A DNA stretch of 64,000 nucleotides from Candidatus Sumerlaea chitinivorans (GTDB lineage: Bacteria; Sumerlaeota; Sumerlaeia; Sumerlaeales; Sumerlaeaceae), in assembly GCA_003290465.1 (NCBI GenBank), contig CP030759.1, positions 908,672 through 972,671 of the forward strand. The letters are read 5' to 3'. This document shows positions 45,185 to 57,000 of the stretch, in pieces (position 1 is the stretch's first letter; each line of letters opens with the position of its first letter). The notes under the pieces were generated by a model, which worked only from the letters and a program-made list of their open reading frames with translations, ran no database searches and was not told where the DNA came from. A program made the position numbers and the translations under genes.

Positions 45185-46312
45185 ATGCTACGCTTGCGAA
45201 TACTTGATAGACACCTACTGCGGGAATTTTGGCTCGCCTTTACTGCCGTATTGGCTTTCTGTGCCCTCCTGCTTCTCGTCGCCTCGATTTTCGACAAGTT
45301 TCAGGAGATGGTTGAAAATAATACCCCATGGAACATGGCAGCCCTGTATTTCTTGTGTAGTCTGCCGTTTAAACTTATCCAAGTCATTCCGATTGTTGTG
45401 ACCCTCGCTGTTTTGTTTTCTGTGGGTACGTTGGCGCGCAACAATGAAATCCTCGCTTTTTTGACAAATGGTGTGCACAGTCTGCGGATTGCAGCCCCAA
45501 TTGTTGCTGCAGGACTTGCCGTTGCAGCGGGCGTGTTTGTGCTCAACGAGTTTTTTGTTTATCGCTTGGAAGAGCGTGCTCGTTATCTTGAGCGGCGGTA
45601 TATCGAGGCTAAGTCGGAAGCGAAGCTGTTGACCCGTAAAGATATTTTTACGCGGGGGTTGGCGAACCGCTTTTACCTAATGAAACTATATGAAACTCGA
45701 GAGCAGCGCATGTATCGACCCCAGATCGTGGATATGACCGACGATTACTCGACACTGCGCCAACGAATCGAGGCGCGATATGCCACACTTGTTGCAAATC
45801 GCCCGGAGGAGAATCGCTCGGAATGGATCTTAACCGATCCCCGCATTTGGAGTTTTGACGAGCAGGGAAATCTTCGATCGTTCTACGAAAAAGTCGGAGA
45901 TCATACTGTCTACTTAGAACCTGATCTCCCCATCATCCTTGGGCAAAGGAAGAAGCCCGAGGAAATGAATTTCTTTGAACTGGCGCGCCACATTGGAATC
46001 CTTGCGGCTCGCCAGCAACCGGTGAACGAGTTGGTTACTGATTGGCAACGCAAGTTGGCCATGCCGGTAGGAATTGTCCTCGTGATGTTGGTGGGTTTTT
46101 CGTATGCGATGCGTACACGAGCGGGTAATGCGATGAGCATGTTCGGTCGCGGCATTGTCTGGGCGATTCTTTATTACGCGGTCTCGGCATTTTTTGCCGC
46201 GCTGGGTCATTCAGAGGCTCTGAATCCATACATAGCAGCGTGGTTGCCAAACATCATCTTTGCGGCACTTGCTGCTCGCTACGTCCAAAAGAGTTACGGG
46301 TGGTTTGAGTAA
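45185..46312 (+). CDS. lptG: LptF/LptG family LPS export permease
   Basis: A YjgP/YjgQ-family protein of 375 residues and the membrane subunit of the ABC transporter that extracts lipopolysaccharide from the inner membrane. It starts MLRLRILDRHLLREFWLAFTAVLAF, the usual LptF/G opening, and has six helices: three before residue 125 and three after 280, with a long periplasmic jellyroll domain between (TRKDIFTRGLANRFYLMKLYE). ATG at 45185 was chosen; a longer frame from 45095 would run through the alternative stem. It is a sign of an outer membrane. The paired LptF, LptA, LptB and LptC are not in the window, and F versus G is not settled. Confidence 0.86.
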   Translation: MLRLRILDRHLLREFWLAFTAVLAFCALLLLVASIFDKFQEMVENNTPWNMAALYFLCSLPFKLIQVIPIVVTLAVLFSVGTLARNNEILAFLTNGVHSLRIAAPIVAAGLAVAAGVFVLNEFFVYRLEERARYLERRYIEAKSEAKLLTRKDIFTRGLANRFYLMKLYETREQRMYRPQIVDMTDDYSTLRQRIEARYATLVANRPEENRSEWILTDPRIWSFDEQGNLRSFYEKVGDHTVYLEPDLPIILGQRKKPEEMNFFELARHIGILAARQQPVNELVTDWQRKLAMPVGIVLVMLVGFSYAMRTRAGNAMSMFGRGIVWAILYYAVSAFFAALGHSEALNPYIAAWLPNIIFAALAARYVQKSYGWFE

Positions 46313-46378
46313 GTAGGGCCGGGAGCATTGCTCTGACTTGGCTCAGCAGAACTGAGGACGACTGGCTGGCGGCATCGC

Positions 46379-47146
46379 TCAGGATTTTGAATCGCTACGC
46401 CACGCTTCACGAAGCACCGTGAGCCAATTTCTTAGCACACGTGCAAACTCTGCACCCTCGATCTGAGATACCCCCATGACCGTGAGTGCAGTACCGGGAC
46501 GATGACACTTGCGCCACTTCGATAAAATTGAGGCGAGGCCCTCTTGCACGACGGGATCTTCGTGATTCGGGATAGGAATCCGAAGATACCGCAAGTTTGG
46601 AGCCACCGCGGCAATTTGGCAAGTTACTTGAGCAATCAAATCGGGGTGAAACGTTTCGAGCGTCATCGCAAACGGCGCTCGTGGAATGTGCGCTTTAATT
46701 CGAGTGATCCAGTCAGAGAGCGCCCCTTCCCCCAAATGTTGGCTCAATGGAAGTTCCCAAACAACCGAACTTGGTAAGTTTTTTGTGAGATGCTGAAGAA
46801 ATACAGTTGCCCACTTCGCAAGCTCAGCGTCGTTGAAAGTTTCCCTGACTTTGGGTGGTGGCGCAAACTCTACCACTGGTGTTGCGGCTATTTCCCGGAC
46901 CAGTGCAATCACGTTCTGCTTCGTCTCATCGTTTTGAATATCCGTTTGCGTCACACGGACGTAGTGCGCGAGGCCGCGGAACATTTCTGTGCTCTGAGCA
47001 CGTGGATTACTCGCGTAGCTGGACCACACGGGATATTCGATGGCTAGTATGCCCGCTTGCTTCAAATTTGTGAGAAGCGCGGTAAGATCGTCCGTATCTT
47101 TCGCGTGCTGAAAAGATAGTCCCGGGATGAGTTGAAATGTCGGCAC
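46379..47146 (-). CDS. Hypothetical protein coupled to sppA
   Basis: A 255-residue protein with no signal peptide or membrane segment. Its strand-helix alternation (ILAIEYPVWS, PNLRYLRIPIPNHEDP, FAMTLETFHPDLIAQ, LTVMGVSQIEGAEFARVL) suggests an alpha/beta barrel of about eight strands, such as a TIM-barrel sugar isomerase-like fold, but no catalytic motif is recognisable to me. GTG at 47146 lies six bases after the sppA stop, with the GAGG overlapping that stop, so expression is coupled to sppA. A function cannot be given. Confidence 0.6.
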   Translation of the reverse strand: MPTFQLIPGLSFQHAKDTDDLTALLTNLKQAGILAIEYPVWSSYASNPRAQSTEMFRGLAHYVRVTQTDIQNDETKQNVIALVREIAATPVVEFAPPPKVRETFNDAELAKWATVFLQHLTKNLPSSVVWELPLSQHLGEGALSDWITRIKAHIPRAPFAMTLETFHPDLIAQVTCQIAAVAPNLRYLRIPIPNHEDPVVQEGLASILSKWRKCHRPGTALTVMGVSQIEGAEFARVLRNWLTVLREAWRSDSKS

Positions 47147-47152
47147 GTAAGA

Positions 47153-48217
47153 CTACCTCATTGGAGCACGGAACTCAATCTTTTGCACAGGGTCGACCCA
47201 CTCTGTCACGGCGCTGCCGAAAGCCTTGCGAAGCCACTCGGCAAATCCCGTGTGCGGAGTGAAGTCGACTGTCGGTGCATCGGGAGGCAGCTTTGCGAGT
47301 TTTGCAGCAAGATGCATTGCGTCCTCGAAGGTGCCAAGCTCATCCACAAGTCCCAATACCCAAGCCTGTTCCCCTGTGAAGACGCGACCATCCGCAAGCA
47401 TTCGCACGAGGGTCTCGACTTCTGTAGTTGTTCCAATTTCGGCTGCGAGCGTACCCGGCTGAAACGCGCGCCACTCAAGCGCGTTTTCCATGCGTTTTGT
47501 TGTGGACGTGGAAAGAACGTCAGTGATTGCAACAGAACGCTCGGTCAGCGCTCTCTGGATTTGCTCGTGGCGCCACCGAAGGACCTCTCGTACAAACTGA
47601 CGATAAAAATCAAAAACTAATCCCTGAAGCAGGTTAAGTTCTTCCTTTGTCATCGAACGAAGTGGCGAGCCAGCATCTTTGTGTTCGCCACTTTTGATGA
47701 TCTCTGTGCCAACACCTAATTTTCGGAGGAGAGATTCGATGTTCAGCTCTGCCGCGAGCACGCCAATACTCCCCGTGATCGTCCCGTGATTGGCGACAAT
47801 TTTGTCAGCCGCAAGCGATACGTAATATCCGCCTGACGCTGCCACGTTTGCCATCGAGACGACGACTGGTTTCTTCGTTTCCGTGCGCACACGCATCACT
47901 TCGCGGTAAATTTCCTCGCTGGCGCCCACACTGCCGCCCGGACTATCCACACGCACAACCACAGCCTTAACATAAGGAGTTTTTCGCACTTTGCGCAGGG
48001 CGTCCAGCGCTGCCCCACTCTCGTAAATCGGGCCTTGGAGTTTGAGGATCGCAATGGCTCCCTTGTCCAAACGCGCGCGTCCCAGCTTTGTTGCAACAAG
48101 TGTAAGACTTATCAGTAGAACGAGGGTGACCAGGCCGAACACCATGCAACCGACAAACCAGCGAAAACATCCGCCGCCTCGAGTTGCTCTTCGTAACGAC
48201 GAATAAGACTCAGTCAT
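47153..48217 (-). CDS. sppA: Signal peptide peptidase SppA (S49 family)
   Basis: A membrane-anchored serine protease that degrades leftover signal peptides. The N-terminal helix (MVFGLVTLVLLISLTLVATKLG) anchors it. IAILKLQGPIYESGAALDALRK and VVVRVDSPGGSVGASEEIYREV begin the S49 fold. The catalytic Ser lies in MANVAASGGYYVSLAADKIVAN and the general-base Lys in IIKSGEHKDAGSPLRSM. The 354-residue form is the single-domain type, about half the E. coli protein. A gene of unknown function follows directly. Confidence 0.93.
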   Translation of the reverse strand: MTESYSSLRRATRGGGCFRWFVGCMVFGLVTLVLLISLTLVATKLGRARLDKGAIAILKLQGPIYESGAALDALRKVRKTPYVKAVVVRVDSPGGSVGASEEIYREVMRVRTETKKPVVVSMANVAASGGYYVSLAADKIVANHGTITGSIGVLAAELNIESLLRKLGVGTEIIKSGEHKDAGSPLRSMTKEELNLLQGLVFDFYRQFVREVLRWRHEQIQRALTERSVAITDVLSTSTTKRMENALEWRAFQPGTLAAEIGTTTEVETLVRMLADGRVFTGEQAWVLGLVDELGTFEDAMHLAAKLAKLPPDAPTVDFTPHTGFAEWLRKAFGSAVTEWVDPVQKIEFRAPMR

Positions 48218-48350
48218 GGTTCTACGAGTCCTTTCTCTATTTAGGGCTGTTCTGAACGCACGCCTCGCATCAACTTAACATCCCTCCGTTCAGACTTGGC
48301 TATTGCCGGTGGCTGTTTGCGGCTCACCCAGGAACATCTGCCGATTTGTG

Positions 48351-50072
48351 TCACATCTGATCAGGGTGTTCAATCCCCAACACATCTAACCCTGTCGCAA
48401 TCACTCGCGCCGTCAACTCACACAACGCAAGGCGGCTTTCACGAATGGCGGTATCGCTGTTCAATACCGGGCATTTCTCGTAAAACGCAGTGAAACGATT
48501 CGCCGTATCAAACAGATAGGAACAAAGCAAATGAGGCTTCAGTTCACGATTCACGCTTTCGACAGCCTCGGGGAACCGCAAGAGCTGCTTAGCAAGCTTA
48601 ATCTCTTCAGCAGTTACCAAAGTGAACATTGCCTGAGGCGGTGCAGCCACGTTCCCGCGTCGGAAGATCGACCGAATCCTCGCATATGCATATTGCATGT
48701 AGGGGGCAGTGTTGCCATCGAGCGCGAGCATCTTGTCCCAAGAGAAAACGTAGTCGCTAAGGCGGTCTTTTGACAGGTCGGAGTATTTGACACCACCAAT
48801 TCCCACGGCCCGAGCGATCGAGCGCCGATGACTTTCCTCAAGGTGGGGGCTTTTTTCTGTGACGAGGCGATACGCCCGTTCCTCTGCCTCATCCAGCAAA
48901 TCCTTCAGCTTGATGGTATCCCCGCTTCTTGTCTTAAACGGTTTGCCGTCCTCTCCTAACATCGTCCCGAAGGGCGCGAATTCGAGCTTGACCCCCTCCG
49001 CCCAACCTGCCTTTCGCGCCACCTGAAAGACTTGGTCAAAGTGCTGCGACTGGCGCGAGTCATGGGTATAGATGATTCTGGATGCACGGAGGGTTTGAAC
49101 CCGATAGCGAATCGCGGCCAAATCGGTCGTGGCGTATAAATATCCGCCATCCGACTTTTGAATGATGAGAGGAGTTTCATGACCTTCCGTAAAGACAACA
49201 GTCGCGCCTTCACTGAGAACGGCGAGCCCCTTCTCACGGAGTTCGTTTACCACATCGGGCAACATGTCGTTGTAGAACGACTCACCGCGTTCATCGGCAA
49301 CCGTCAGTTTCACTCCGAGCCTCTCGTAGATTGGCAGATAGTGTCGGCGAGTTTCCTCCACAATTCGGGCCCACAACTGTCGTTCTTCGGGCGCGCCTTG
49401 TTGGAGCCGAACGACCGTAAGGCGAGCTTGTTCCTGAAACTGTGGGTCTTCATCAAATCGGCGCTTAGCGGCGCGATAAAACTCTTCGAGATCCTCAATA
49501 TGAGCTTCGGCGGGGAGGTTGCTTTCTTTAAGATATGCGATAAGCATTCCAAATTGAGTGCCCCAATCGCCAACGTGGTTCTGGCGAATCACGTGGTGTC
49601 CAAGCAGCTCAAGCAAGCGGCTGATCGCGTCGCCAATGATGGTACTGCGCAAGTGTCCGACATGCATTTGTTTGGCAATGTTCGGACCTGAATAATCTAC
49701 GACGACTGTCTCTGGCTGCTCGGCGCGAACAACCCCTGAGAAGGGGTCTTGATAAACTTGGGCAAGTCGCTGTGCCACCCACTCATTTGCGAGTGTCACA
49801 TTGATAAAACCGGGGCCAGCAATCTCAACTTTTTCAGCTAAGTCGTCGAGCTCAAGGCGATTGACGATGGTTTGTGCAACCTCACGAGGATTCGCCTTGC
49901 CCTTGCCTTGCGAAGCAAGTGTTCGTGCCAATCCCATCGCAACATTGGCTTGATAGTCGCCAAAGCGCTCATTTGTCGCTGGGGTAATTTGCGGATCGGC
50001 TTCAATCCCAAGCGCGTGTCGAATTGCGTCCTTAAAGCGTTCCTCAAGGATCTGCGCGATTGTCTGTTTCAC
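48351..50072 (-). CDS. argS: Arginyl-tRNA synthetase
   Basis: A class I aminoacyl-tRNA synthetase of 573 residues. VVVDYSGPNIAKQMHVGHLRSTIIGDAISRLLE contains the HIGH-type motif (HVGH). NHVGDWGTQFGMLIAYL and YDSRQSQHF-like YTHDSRQSQHFDQVF are typical of ArgS. In place of KMSKS it has GKPFKTRSGDTIKLKDLLDEA, as is normal for this family. The C-terminal anticodon-binding domain (YAYARIRSIFRR onward) is complete. The GTG at 50072 is used. It lies 134 bases upstream of sppA and 50 downstream of purL. Confidence 0.96.
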   Translation of the reverse strand: MKQTIAQILEERFKDAIRHALGIEADPQITPATNERFGDYQANVAMGLARTLASQGKGKANPREVAQTIVNRLELDDLAEKVEIAGPGFINVTLANEWVAQRLAQVYQDPFSGVVRAEQPETVVVDYSGPNIAKQMHVGHLRSTIIGDAISRLLELLGHHVIRQNHVGDWGTQFGMLIAYLKESNLPAEAHIEDLEEFYRAAKRRFDEDPQFQEQARLTVVRLQQGAPEERQLWARIVEETRRHYLPIYERLGVKLTVADERGESFYNDMLPDVVNELREKGLAVLSEGATVVFTEGHETPLIIQKSDGGYLYATTDLAAIRYRVQTLRASRIIYTHDSRQSQHFDQVFQVARKAGWAEGVKLEFAPFGTMLGEDGKPFKTRSGDTIKLKDLLDEAEERAYRLVTEKSPHLEESHRRSIARAVGIGGVKYSDLSKDRLSDYVFSWDKMLALDGNTAPYMQYAYARIRSIFRRGNVAAPPQAMFTLVTAEEIKLAKQLLRFPEAVESVNRELKPHLLCSYLFDTANRFTAFYEKCPVLNSDTAIRESRLALCELTARVIATGLDVLGIEHPDQM

Positions 50073-50122
50073 CGGACTGCTTTACTCCTTATATGCCATT
50101 TTGTGGATAGGCACTCATCTCT

Positions 50123-52381
50123 TTAGTGAGCGAGTGTTTCCGCTGCTTCGGACAGGACCGCCGTACCGCGCTCATAGGCTTGGCGTAGCTCGGCCGTTTT
50201 AAATTCTATCGGCTCACTCATCAACGTGATTTGGAGTGTGCCCGTTGAGGTCGTTTTCCCAAGCCGACGAACGGGAACGCCAAATTTGCAGCAAATCTCC
50301 TCCACCCTTGCCAAGTTACTCGGTTCCACGCTGACAACGACCCGGCCCGGAAACTCGGCAAAAAACTCGATCGGAATCCGAGACGGGGGGAGTTCCGAGA
50401 ATGCCGAGATCTCGGCCCCCAGTGAGTCGTCCTCAGCCCAGAGGAGGCTCTCGCAGAGGGTGATTGCCAGTCCCCCGATCGCGCAATCATGCGCAGACAG
50501 AAGTAAGTTTTCCTTCGCACAAGAAAGCAATGCTTCTTGCAGTCGTTTTTCGAAGTCCAAGTCGCACTCTGGGCATGGCCCAAAAGCCTGTCCTGTTTTC
50601 CACAGGAGGTATTCGCTGGCTCCAAGATGAGTTGGTTCATTTCCTATTAGGAGAATCTCGATGTTTGGAAAAACTGGAAACCGTCCTTTGATAGGAGTGG
50701 TCGGCGGTTCAATTTTTCCAATCATGCCTATGACGGGAGTGGGCCATATTGCACCCTCCGAGCTCTCGTTGTAGAGGGACACATTACCTCCCGTGACAGG
50801 GGTTTCCAGCATCCGGCATGCGTCACCGATGCCACGGATGGCTTCAGCAAGCTGGTAGAATATCTCGGGTTTTGTTGGATTGCCAAAGTTCAAACAGTTG
50901 GTGATTGCTAAAGGGCGCGCTCCCGCACAAACAACGTTGCGGGCTGCTTCCGCGACAACACTCTTGCCCCCTTCATAGGGATCCACATAACATGCCAACC
51001 CATTTCCGTCTGTAGAAACAGCAAGGTAATTGGGGGACCCATGAATTTTGAGAACCGCAGCATTTTCCCCCGGCGGCGTGACGGTTTGCGTCTGGACCAT
51101 ATAATCATATTGCTCGTAGATCCATCGCTTTGAATTTACGTTGGGATTGGCAAGGAACTGAAGCAATTCCTGCCGCAGGTTCCAATCCGCCGGAACACTG
51201 TACGTTCGCGCATCTGGTAGAGTATCGAGATACGCGGGACGGCGAGATTGTCGGTAATACACTGGTGAATCCTCAGAAATCTTCGCCGCGGGGATCCTAG
51301 CCACAACCGTTCCGCGATGGATCACGGTCATGATGCCCGAATCATCGAGTTGCCCAAGTACGTGGGCTTTCAAATCCCACTTTGCGAGTATTCGCTCCAC
51401 CAATGGCAAGGCTTCAGGCGTGCAAATCCCCAACATTCTCTCTTGGGATTCGCTCAGCATAATCTCATAGGCGGTCATGCCTTTGGCGCGTTGCGGAACC
51501 TTGTCCAAATCAATGGTAATTCCCATTCCGCCACGTCCGGCCATCTCTGCGGTTGAGCAGGTCAAGCCCGCAGCTCCCATATCCTGCAAGGCCACGACTG
51601 CACCCGAGGCGATGAGCTCAAGGGTTGCCTCGAGAATTTTCTTCTCCATGAAGGGATCCCCCACTTGCACTGCTCCCCGCTTCTGTTCGCTTTCCTCACT
51701 CAAATCGGTGCTTGCAAAGGTTGCGCCGTGAATTCCGTCGCGCCCAGTGGAGTTGCCGTAATAGAAAACAAGATTGCCGACTCCGCTCGCCACCGCGCGT
51801 GTGATTTTCGTCTTCTCCAACACGCCTACGCACATGACGTTGACCAAAGGGTTCCCATTATAAGCGCTGCCAAAGTAACATTCGCCACCTACCGTTGGTA
51901 CGCCAACCGAATTTCCATAGTCGGCAATCCCGGCGACGACGCCCGACGTAAGACGCCGAGTCTGAGGGTGGTTCAGGTCACCAAAGCGGAGTGGGTCGAA
52001 GAGAGCGATCGGGCGGGCACCCATTGTGAAAATATCTCTTAGGATTCCTCCCACCCCTGTGGCGGCACCTTGGTAAGGCTCGATCGCTGATGGGTGGTTG
52101 TGTGACTCTATCTTGAACGCGATCGCAAGTTTGTCGTCGAAGTCTACAATCCCAGCATTTTCCCCCGGCCCCTGAAGAATATGGGGCCCTTGAGTGGGGA
52201 ACGTGCGCAACAAGGGTTTGGAGTTCTTATAGGAACAGTGTTCACTCCACATCACCGAGAAGATGCCAAGCTCGGTGATCGTTGGCTCGCGCCCAAGGAT
52301 CTCGAGAATCTTTGCATACTCCTCGTCGCTGAGTCCGTGCTCAGCAATAATCTCCGGCGTGATCTTTACCTTCTCAGCCAC
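50123..52381 (-). CDS. purL: Phosphoribosylformylglycinamidine synthase subunit PurL (small type)
   Basis: The ATP-dependent synthetase subunit that makes FGAM from FGAR, with PurS and PurQ (encoded at 59.5-60.5 kb). The 752-residue form fits the Gram-positive and archaeal-type small PurL rather than the 1,300-residue fusion. Motifs: [72 protein letters not shown] and the second half with [10 protein letters not shown] and [13 protein letters not shown]. The GTG start at 52381 lies two bases after the glnB stop, so the two genes are coupled. Confidence 0.95.
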   Translation of the reverse strand: MAEKVKITPEIIAEHGLSDEEYAKILEILGREPTITELGIFSVMWSEHCSYKNSKPLLRTFPTQGPHILQGPGENAGIVDFDDKLAIAFKIESHNHPSAIEPYQGAATGVGGILRDIFTMGARPIALFDPLRFGDLNHPQTRRLTSGVVAGIADYGNSVGVPTVGGECYFGSAYNGNPLVNVMCVGVLEKTKITRAVASGVGNLVFYYGNSTGRDGIHGATFASTDLSEESEQKRGAVQVGDPFMEKKILEATLELIASGAVVALQDMGAAGLTCSTAEMAGRGGMGITIDLDKVPQRAKGMTAYEIMLSESQERMLGICTPEALPLVERILAKWDLKAHVLGQLDDSGIMTVIHRGTVVARIPAAKISEDSPVYYRQSRRPAYLDTLPDARTYSVPADWNLRQELLQFLANPNVNSKRWIYEQYDYMVQTQTVTPPGENAAVLKIHGSPNYLAVSTDGNGLACYVDPYEGGKSVVAEAARNVVCAGARPLAITNCLNFGNPTKPEIFYQLAEAIRGIGDACRMLETPVTGGNVSLYNESSEGAIWPTPVIGMIGKIEPPTTPIKGRFPVFPNIEILLIGNEPTHLGASEYLLWKTGQAFGPCPECDLDFEKRLQEALLSCAKENLLLSAHDCAIGGLAITLCESLLWAEDDSLGAEISAFSELPPSRIPIEFFAEFPGRVVVSVEPSNLARVEEICCKFGVPVRRLGKTTSTGTLQITLMSEPIEFKTAELRQAYERGTAVLSEAAETLAH

Positions 52382-52383
52382 CG

Positions 52384-52803
<420 letters not shown>

Positions 52804-52930
52804 TCAAATGCAAAACTTGAATTCCAAGCGGACGGACTGGTTGCGAGGAGCGTGCGACGGCGAGTACGACAGCTGCAAGGCGTCTCCGAGGAGTGTTAGA
52901 GCTTCCGATTCTGATTCTGCTGCCATCATC

Positions 52931-53881
52931 ATGAGCACACCTCGAGCCCTGTGGCCATTTTTCATAGGTCTGTTCCTCTGTTTGGCACTTCTTGTGGGTA
53001 GACCCACGGCGATGTCAGCTCAAGTGCTTACCCCAGAGATTATTTCACAGACTTCTTTGAGAGCCCTGCTCAACGCAGAAGAGGAACTCCAAAAACGCCG
53101 GATCAGCGTGATTTGGCGAAAGGGACGGCTCTATTTTTATCCAGCGAAGTCTCATGTGTTGCTTTACGCAAGCGAGGATACCCCTTGGAGCATTCTCGGG
53201 CAGATTCCTTTACCCGAGCCTCTTTGGCGAATGCAGGCCATCGGGTTTGCGAGCGAAGCGGATCGTGTGTTTTTCGTCGGAGAGGGACCTGATTCTGGTA
53301 ATGGCGTCATCTACATCACCCGGGTTCGCCCCGCCGACGCCTACGGCACTGCCTACCGTATCCGAAGCGACGATTTGGAGACCGTGACTATTTCCGCGCC
53401 GGGCAAGGAGGTTCCACGACATTTTGTCCCAACTATGATTGCTCCGGGCCCAAGCGGGGAAACATTTTGGCTGGGTGCCGAGACCCCGGAGGGCAACGTT
53501 CTTTTACGTGCTGTGCTCCAAGACAGCTCGCTCAAGTTTAGAGTCACGCATCGTCGCGCTGAAATCGTCGAGGTTGTACGAGTAAGAGACAGACTACCCC
53601 AGGAACCTGATATAGCGATGAAAAGCATCTTGTGGGATGCCAGTGGCCTCTTTGTGGCAACAGCACCAGTCCGCGGCCAACGTGGAGGAGGGACCAGCAG
53701 ACTGTGGCTTTTCCCGTGGGGGGGCGGGGAGCCCACACTGATTATTCCGGCGGTGTTTAAGAGGTTCGACCTTGAAGCTCTCGCACATTCTCCCGCATCA
53801 CTTTTTGTGGGCGCGCGAGACCGGACCGCCGAGCGGTTTTGCGTTGGTATTATCCCAAAGCTTCATGCCTCTCACCGGTAA
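52931..53881 (+). CDS. Exported hypothetical protein, beta-propeller-like
   Basis: A 316-residue protein with a signal peptide (LWPFFIGLFLCLALLVG, cleavage around AMSAQ). The rest alternates short strands with repeated phrases such as RISVIWRKGRLYFYPAKS, RMQAIGFASEADRVFFVGEG, PSGETFWLGAETPEG and LWDASGLFVATAPVRG, which suggest a propeller of six or so blades. No catalytic motif is visible. I took the ATG at 52931; upstream codons in this frame lie in the glnB leader. It is followed 125 bases later by the lipoprotein gene. Confidence 0.62.
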   Translation: MSTPRALWPFFIGLFLCLALLVGRPTAMSAQVLTPEIISQTSLRALLNAEEELQKRRISVIWRKGRLYFYPAKSHVLLYASEDTPWSILGQIPLPEPLWRMQAIGFASEADRVFFVGEGPDSGNGVIYITRVRPADAYGTAYRIRSDDLETVTISAPGKEVPRHFVPTMIAPGPSGETFWLGAETPEGNVLLRAVLQDSSLKFRVTHRRAEIVEVVRVRDRLPQEPDIAMKSILWDASGLFVATAPVRGQRGGGTSRLWLFPWGGGEPTLIIPAVFKRFDLEALAHSPASLFVGARDRTAERFCVGIIPKLHASHR

Positions 53882-54006
53882 GGCACGTCCCTTGCTTGAC
53901 AACAGTGGGATATCGCCCATCGTTGTGAGAACGCATGTGTGCGTATGTATCAGTCAGTCGAAGTAGTGGCGAGAACACTTCGAAAAATGACAGTTGAGGA
54001 GAAGTG

Positions 54007-57000
54007 ATGAAATTTTCACATTGGGTCGCCGGAGTCACACTGGGATTTTGCTTTATTTTGGCTAGTTGTGGGACTGAAGAGGTTAGTCAGCCAAGCGCTT
54101 CGACCCCAGCGCCAACTGTTGGTAAGCAGGCCGCAACACCACCCTCTCCGCCTTCGGATGCCGCGACGACCTCGCCGGCAGTGGTTGTGCGCTTGGATGA
54201 TCGCGAATTATGGGCACCTCTACTTGGCACCATTAAGGCCTACGTGATTCGTGAGGCTTCCCAGTTAGCGCCCGGGCTTCTGGCGGACGGCTTCCTTGGG
54301 GATCTCGTCCTCGAAAACGACTTGGTGCGTTTTGTGGTCAGACGACCGGATAAAAATCTCCCATCTATGCCCCCCATCGGTGCAATTATCGATGTGAGTA
54401 ATTCGAGATCTAAAGCTGATTATTTGAACTATTATGAGGCGATTCCAGACGTTGAAAGCACAACGTCCAAAATCCGTTATGAGTCCGTTGCGTCCTTTAT
54501 CGTGGATCGGCAAACAACTGCTCGACTTGTGCTTAGGGGACATGTGGTCGAGACAGTCGCTGACGCTGAATCCACCACCAGCAGTGAACGTCAGCTTGCA
54601 GTTTCCGCGGTAACGACTTACGAACTTCCCAAAAACGAGCCGTATCTTCGCATTTCCACAAAGTTTACCAATGAGAGCTCAGCACCAGTTACACTCGCAC
54701 CGGGAGACTATATTGACTGGGGAGAAGCCACCACTTTTGTGGAAGGTGCGGGAGTGCTGCCTACAATTTACGAACCCGCTAATTGGGTGGCAGCGGCAAT
54801 TGACGACTTCTCGGCGGGTGTTTGCGTTCCGGGAATGCAGCCTCTCCTTGCGGTAACATCTGGGCGCTTTACGGTGGTTCAAGCCTTTGGGAACGCTGCA
54901 GCCCTGAAGGCCAGCACATCTATTTCGGTACCGAAGCCAAGCAAGCTGTCGCCAACCCCGCTGGGAGAATCCCTAAAGACAACACCCTCAGGCGTCTCAT
55001 CGCCTGCAGTGCAAGCTCCCTCTGGCCCTGGCCAGAGTCTCACTCCTACCCTTCCTGTTCCACAACCTACGGTGGCGCCACCAGCTTCTAAAGAGACGCG
55101 GTATAATCAATCACCTGTTTTGCCGCTTCGGTCTCCAAGTAGAAGCGAAACTCACTATGGTCCTTCTTTAGCCCCGCCCGCCAAGGAGACAAAGTATACG
55201 GGCGTGGGCGAGACCTTGAGAGACAATGCCCCGAATGAAGAGGATTTGCCGGGTAAACTCAGTCTCGGTGGAGGTGCTGAGAGCCGCTCGGACAGCACAA
55301 AGTCTGAGAAGAAATCGGATGGCGTGCTAATCGACGATAAGGGGCGAGTTACACTTCAGCCCGGACAATCCGTGGAGTTTGTCCGCTATCTGGTCGTCTC
55401 TACGCGTGATCTGGGCCGACTGGGGCGAACCGTTTACGAACTCAAAGGCATACCCACCTCCGTCATTGCGGGTGCAGTGCTTGAGGATGGATCGAATGCC
55501 CCCATTGAGGACGCGGAAATTCGGATTTCAGGCGGTCCCAAATGGGATGGTAAATCGAATCCACGTGCATTTACACGTGCGGTGACAAGGCGCGATGGCA
55601 CCTTTTCTGTTCGTCTACCGTACGGGAATTATCACGTCACGGCATTCAAGGTGGGTCGTACCGTTAAAGGGGGGTCACAAATTGTCAAATTATTCCGCAA
55701 CTCTCCGAATCAGATCGTTGCTCTGCTGATGTCGAGGCCCGCCACCGTCCGGGTGGCCGTTAGCGACCCCGATGCCCCAACTTCTGTAGGTTTGCCGTGT
55801 CGCGTGACCCTCCTTGCCAAACCGGGTACGCCACCCGTTGATTGGGGCTTCAGCCCAAACATTGCCGGTGGGGTTCGCAATCTCTTCTATTTGCCATTTG
55901 GGGCTGCCGTGATGCCCGTAACGCCTGGTCAGTATCGTATGATCATCAGCCGGGGGATTGAGTACGACGCGGTCGAGCAAGACATCGTTGTTACGGAAGG
56001 CTCTGATCAGAAGATCGTGGTGACTCTACCCCACGCTTGGAAAATGCCGGGAACCATCAGCACCGATATTGGCGTCATGACGACGGCAAGCGCGGTTGGA
56101 CTGATCACCCCAGAAGATCTTGTTATCATGGCTGCTTGTGAGGGGGTGTCCGTCTTGGTCTCGGGAGATTATGACCAAGCGACGGATCTTGCGCCGGTGA
56201 TCCAACGATTGAAGTTGGACTCTTACGTTCGTGCATTCCCCGGAATGCGAATGTTGGTCCACGGCCGAGGTTTGACGGCCAACGTGCTTGTGTACCCGGT
56301 GACGCAGGCGACGGCAGAGAAACTCCGCCAATTTCAAGCAAAGCATCGCGGTGCTGCACCAGACATCTTTCTGGCAGACTTAAGGCGGGCATTCCCTGAC
56401 CTTGTGATCCAAGTAGATCAACCCCTGCACCCGCTTGGTGGCTACTTGGCACAATTCCCATTCGATCAGCAATTTAAGCGTTTCCAAGACGACAATGTGC
56501 CTCCACCAGACTTCCACGCGTTGCAGGTACTCAATGGCAAGGTGGTTGGGGAATTTCAAGATCTGCAGGATCGCTACTTTGATCTCGCCATAAAGCGTAC
56601 TCGGTGGCCGGAGCCCGCCCCTGCTCTCACTGCGATCGGCGGCTCCATGTGTCGATTGCCATACGGGACCGAGGTGGGGTATCCTCGCGTTTATGTTTAC
56701 ACAACCCGTGATACGTTAGACCGCTTTACGCCCGAGGATCTTGTGCAGGCGATCAAGGGGCAACATGTGGTGGTTACCAACAGTCTCTTCCCGAAGTTGA
56801 ACGGGTATAATCCGGCGACTCGTACGTTTGGAGCGCAACCGGGTGACGTCATCGAAACCGGTACTACCGGAAGTCTGCCTCTTAAGATCAATATCTATGC
56901 GGCCTCGTGGGTCTCGCTCAGCAATTTTGACCTGACGTGGAATGGTAAGGCTGTGCGGCGAATTCAGGTGATGCCTGTGCAACGGGTGTTGCGCTACCCA

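Noticed and set aside
48245-48292. TCTGAACG/CGTTCAGA inverted repeat between sppA and argS
   Set aside because: Loop of about 30 bases and no T-run; too weak to call a terminator or operator.
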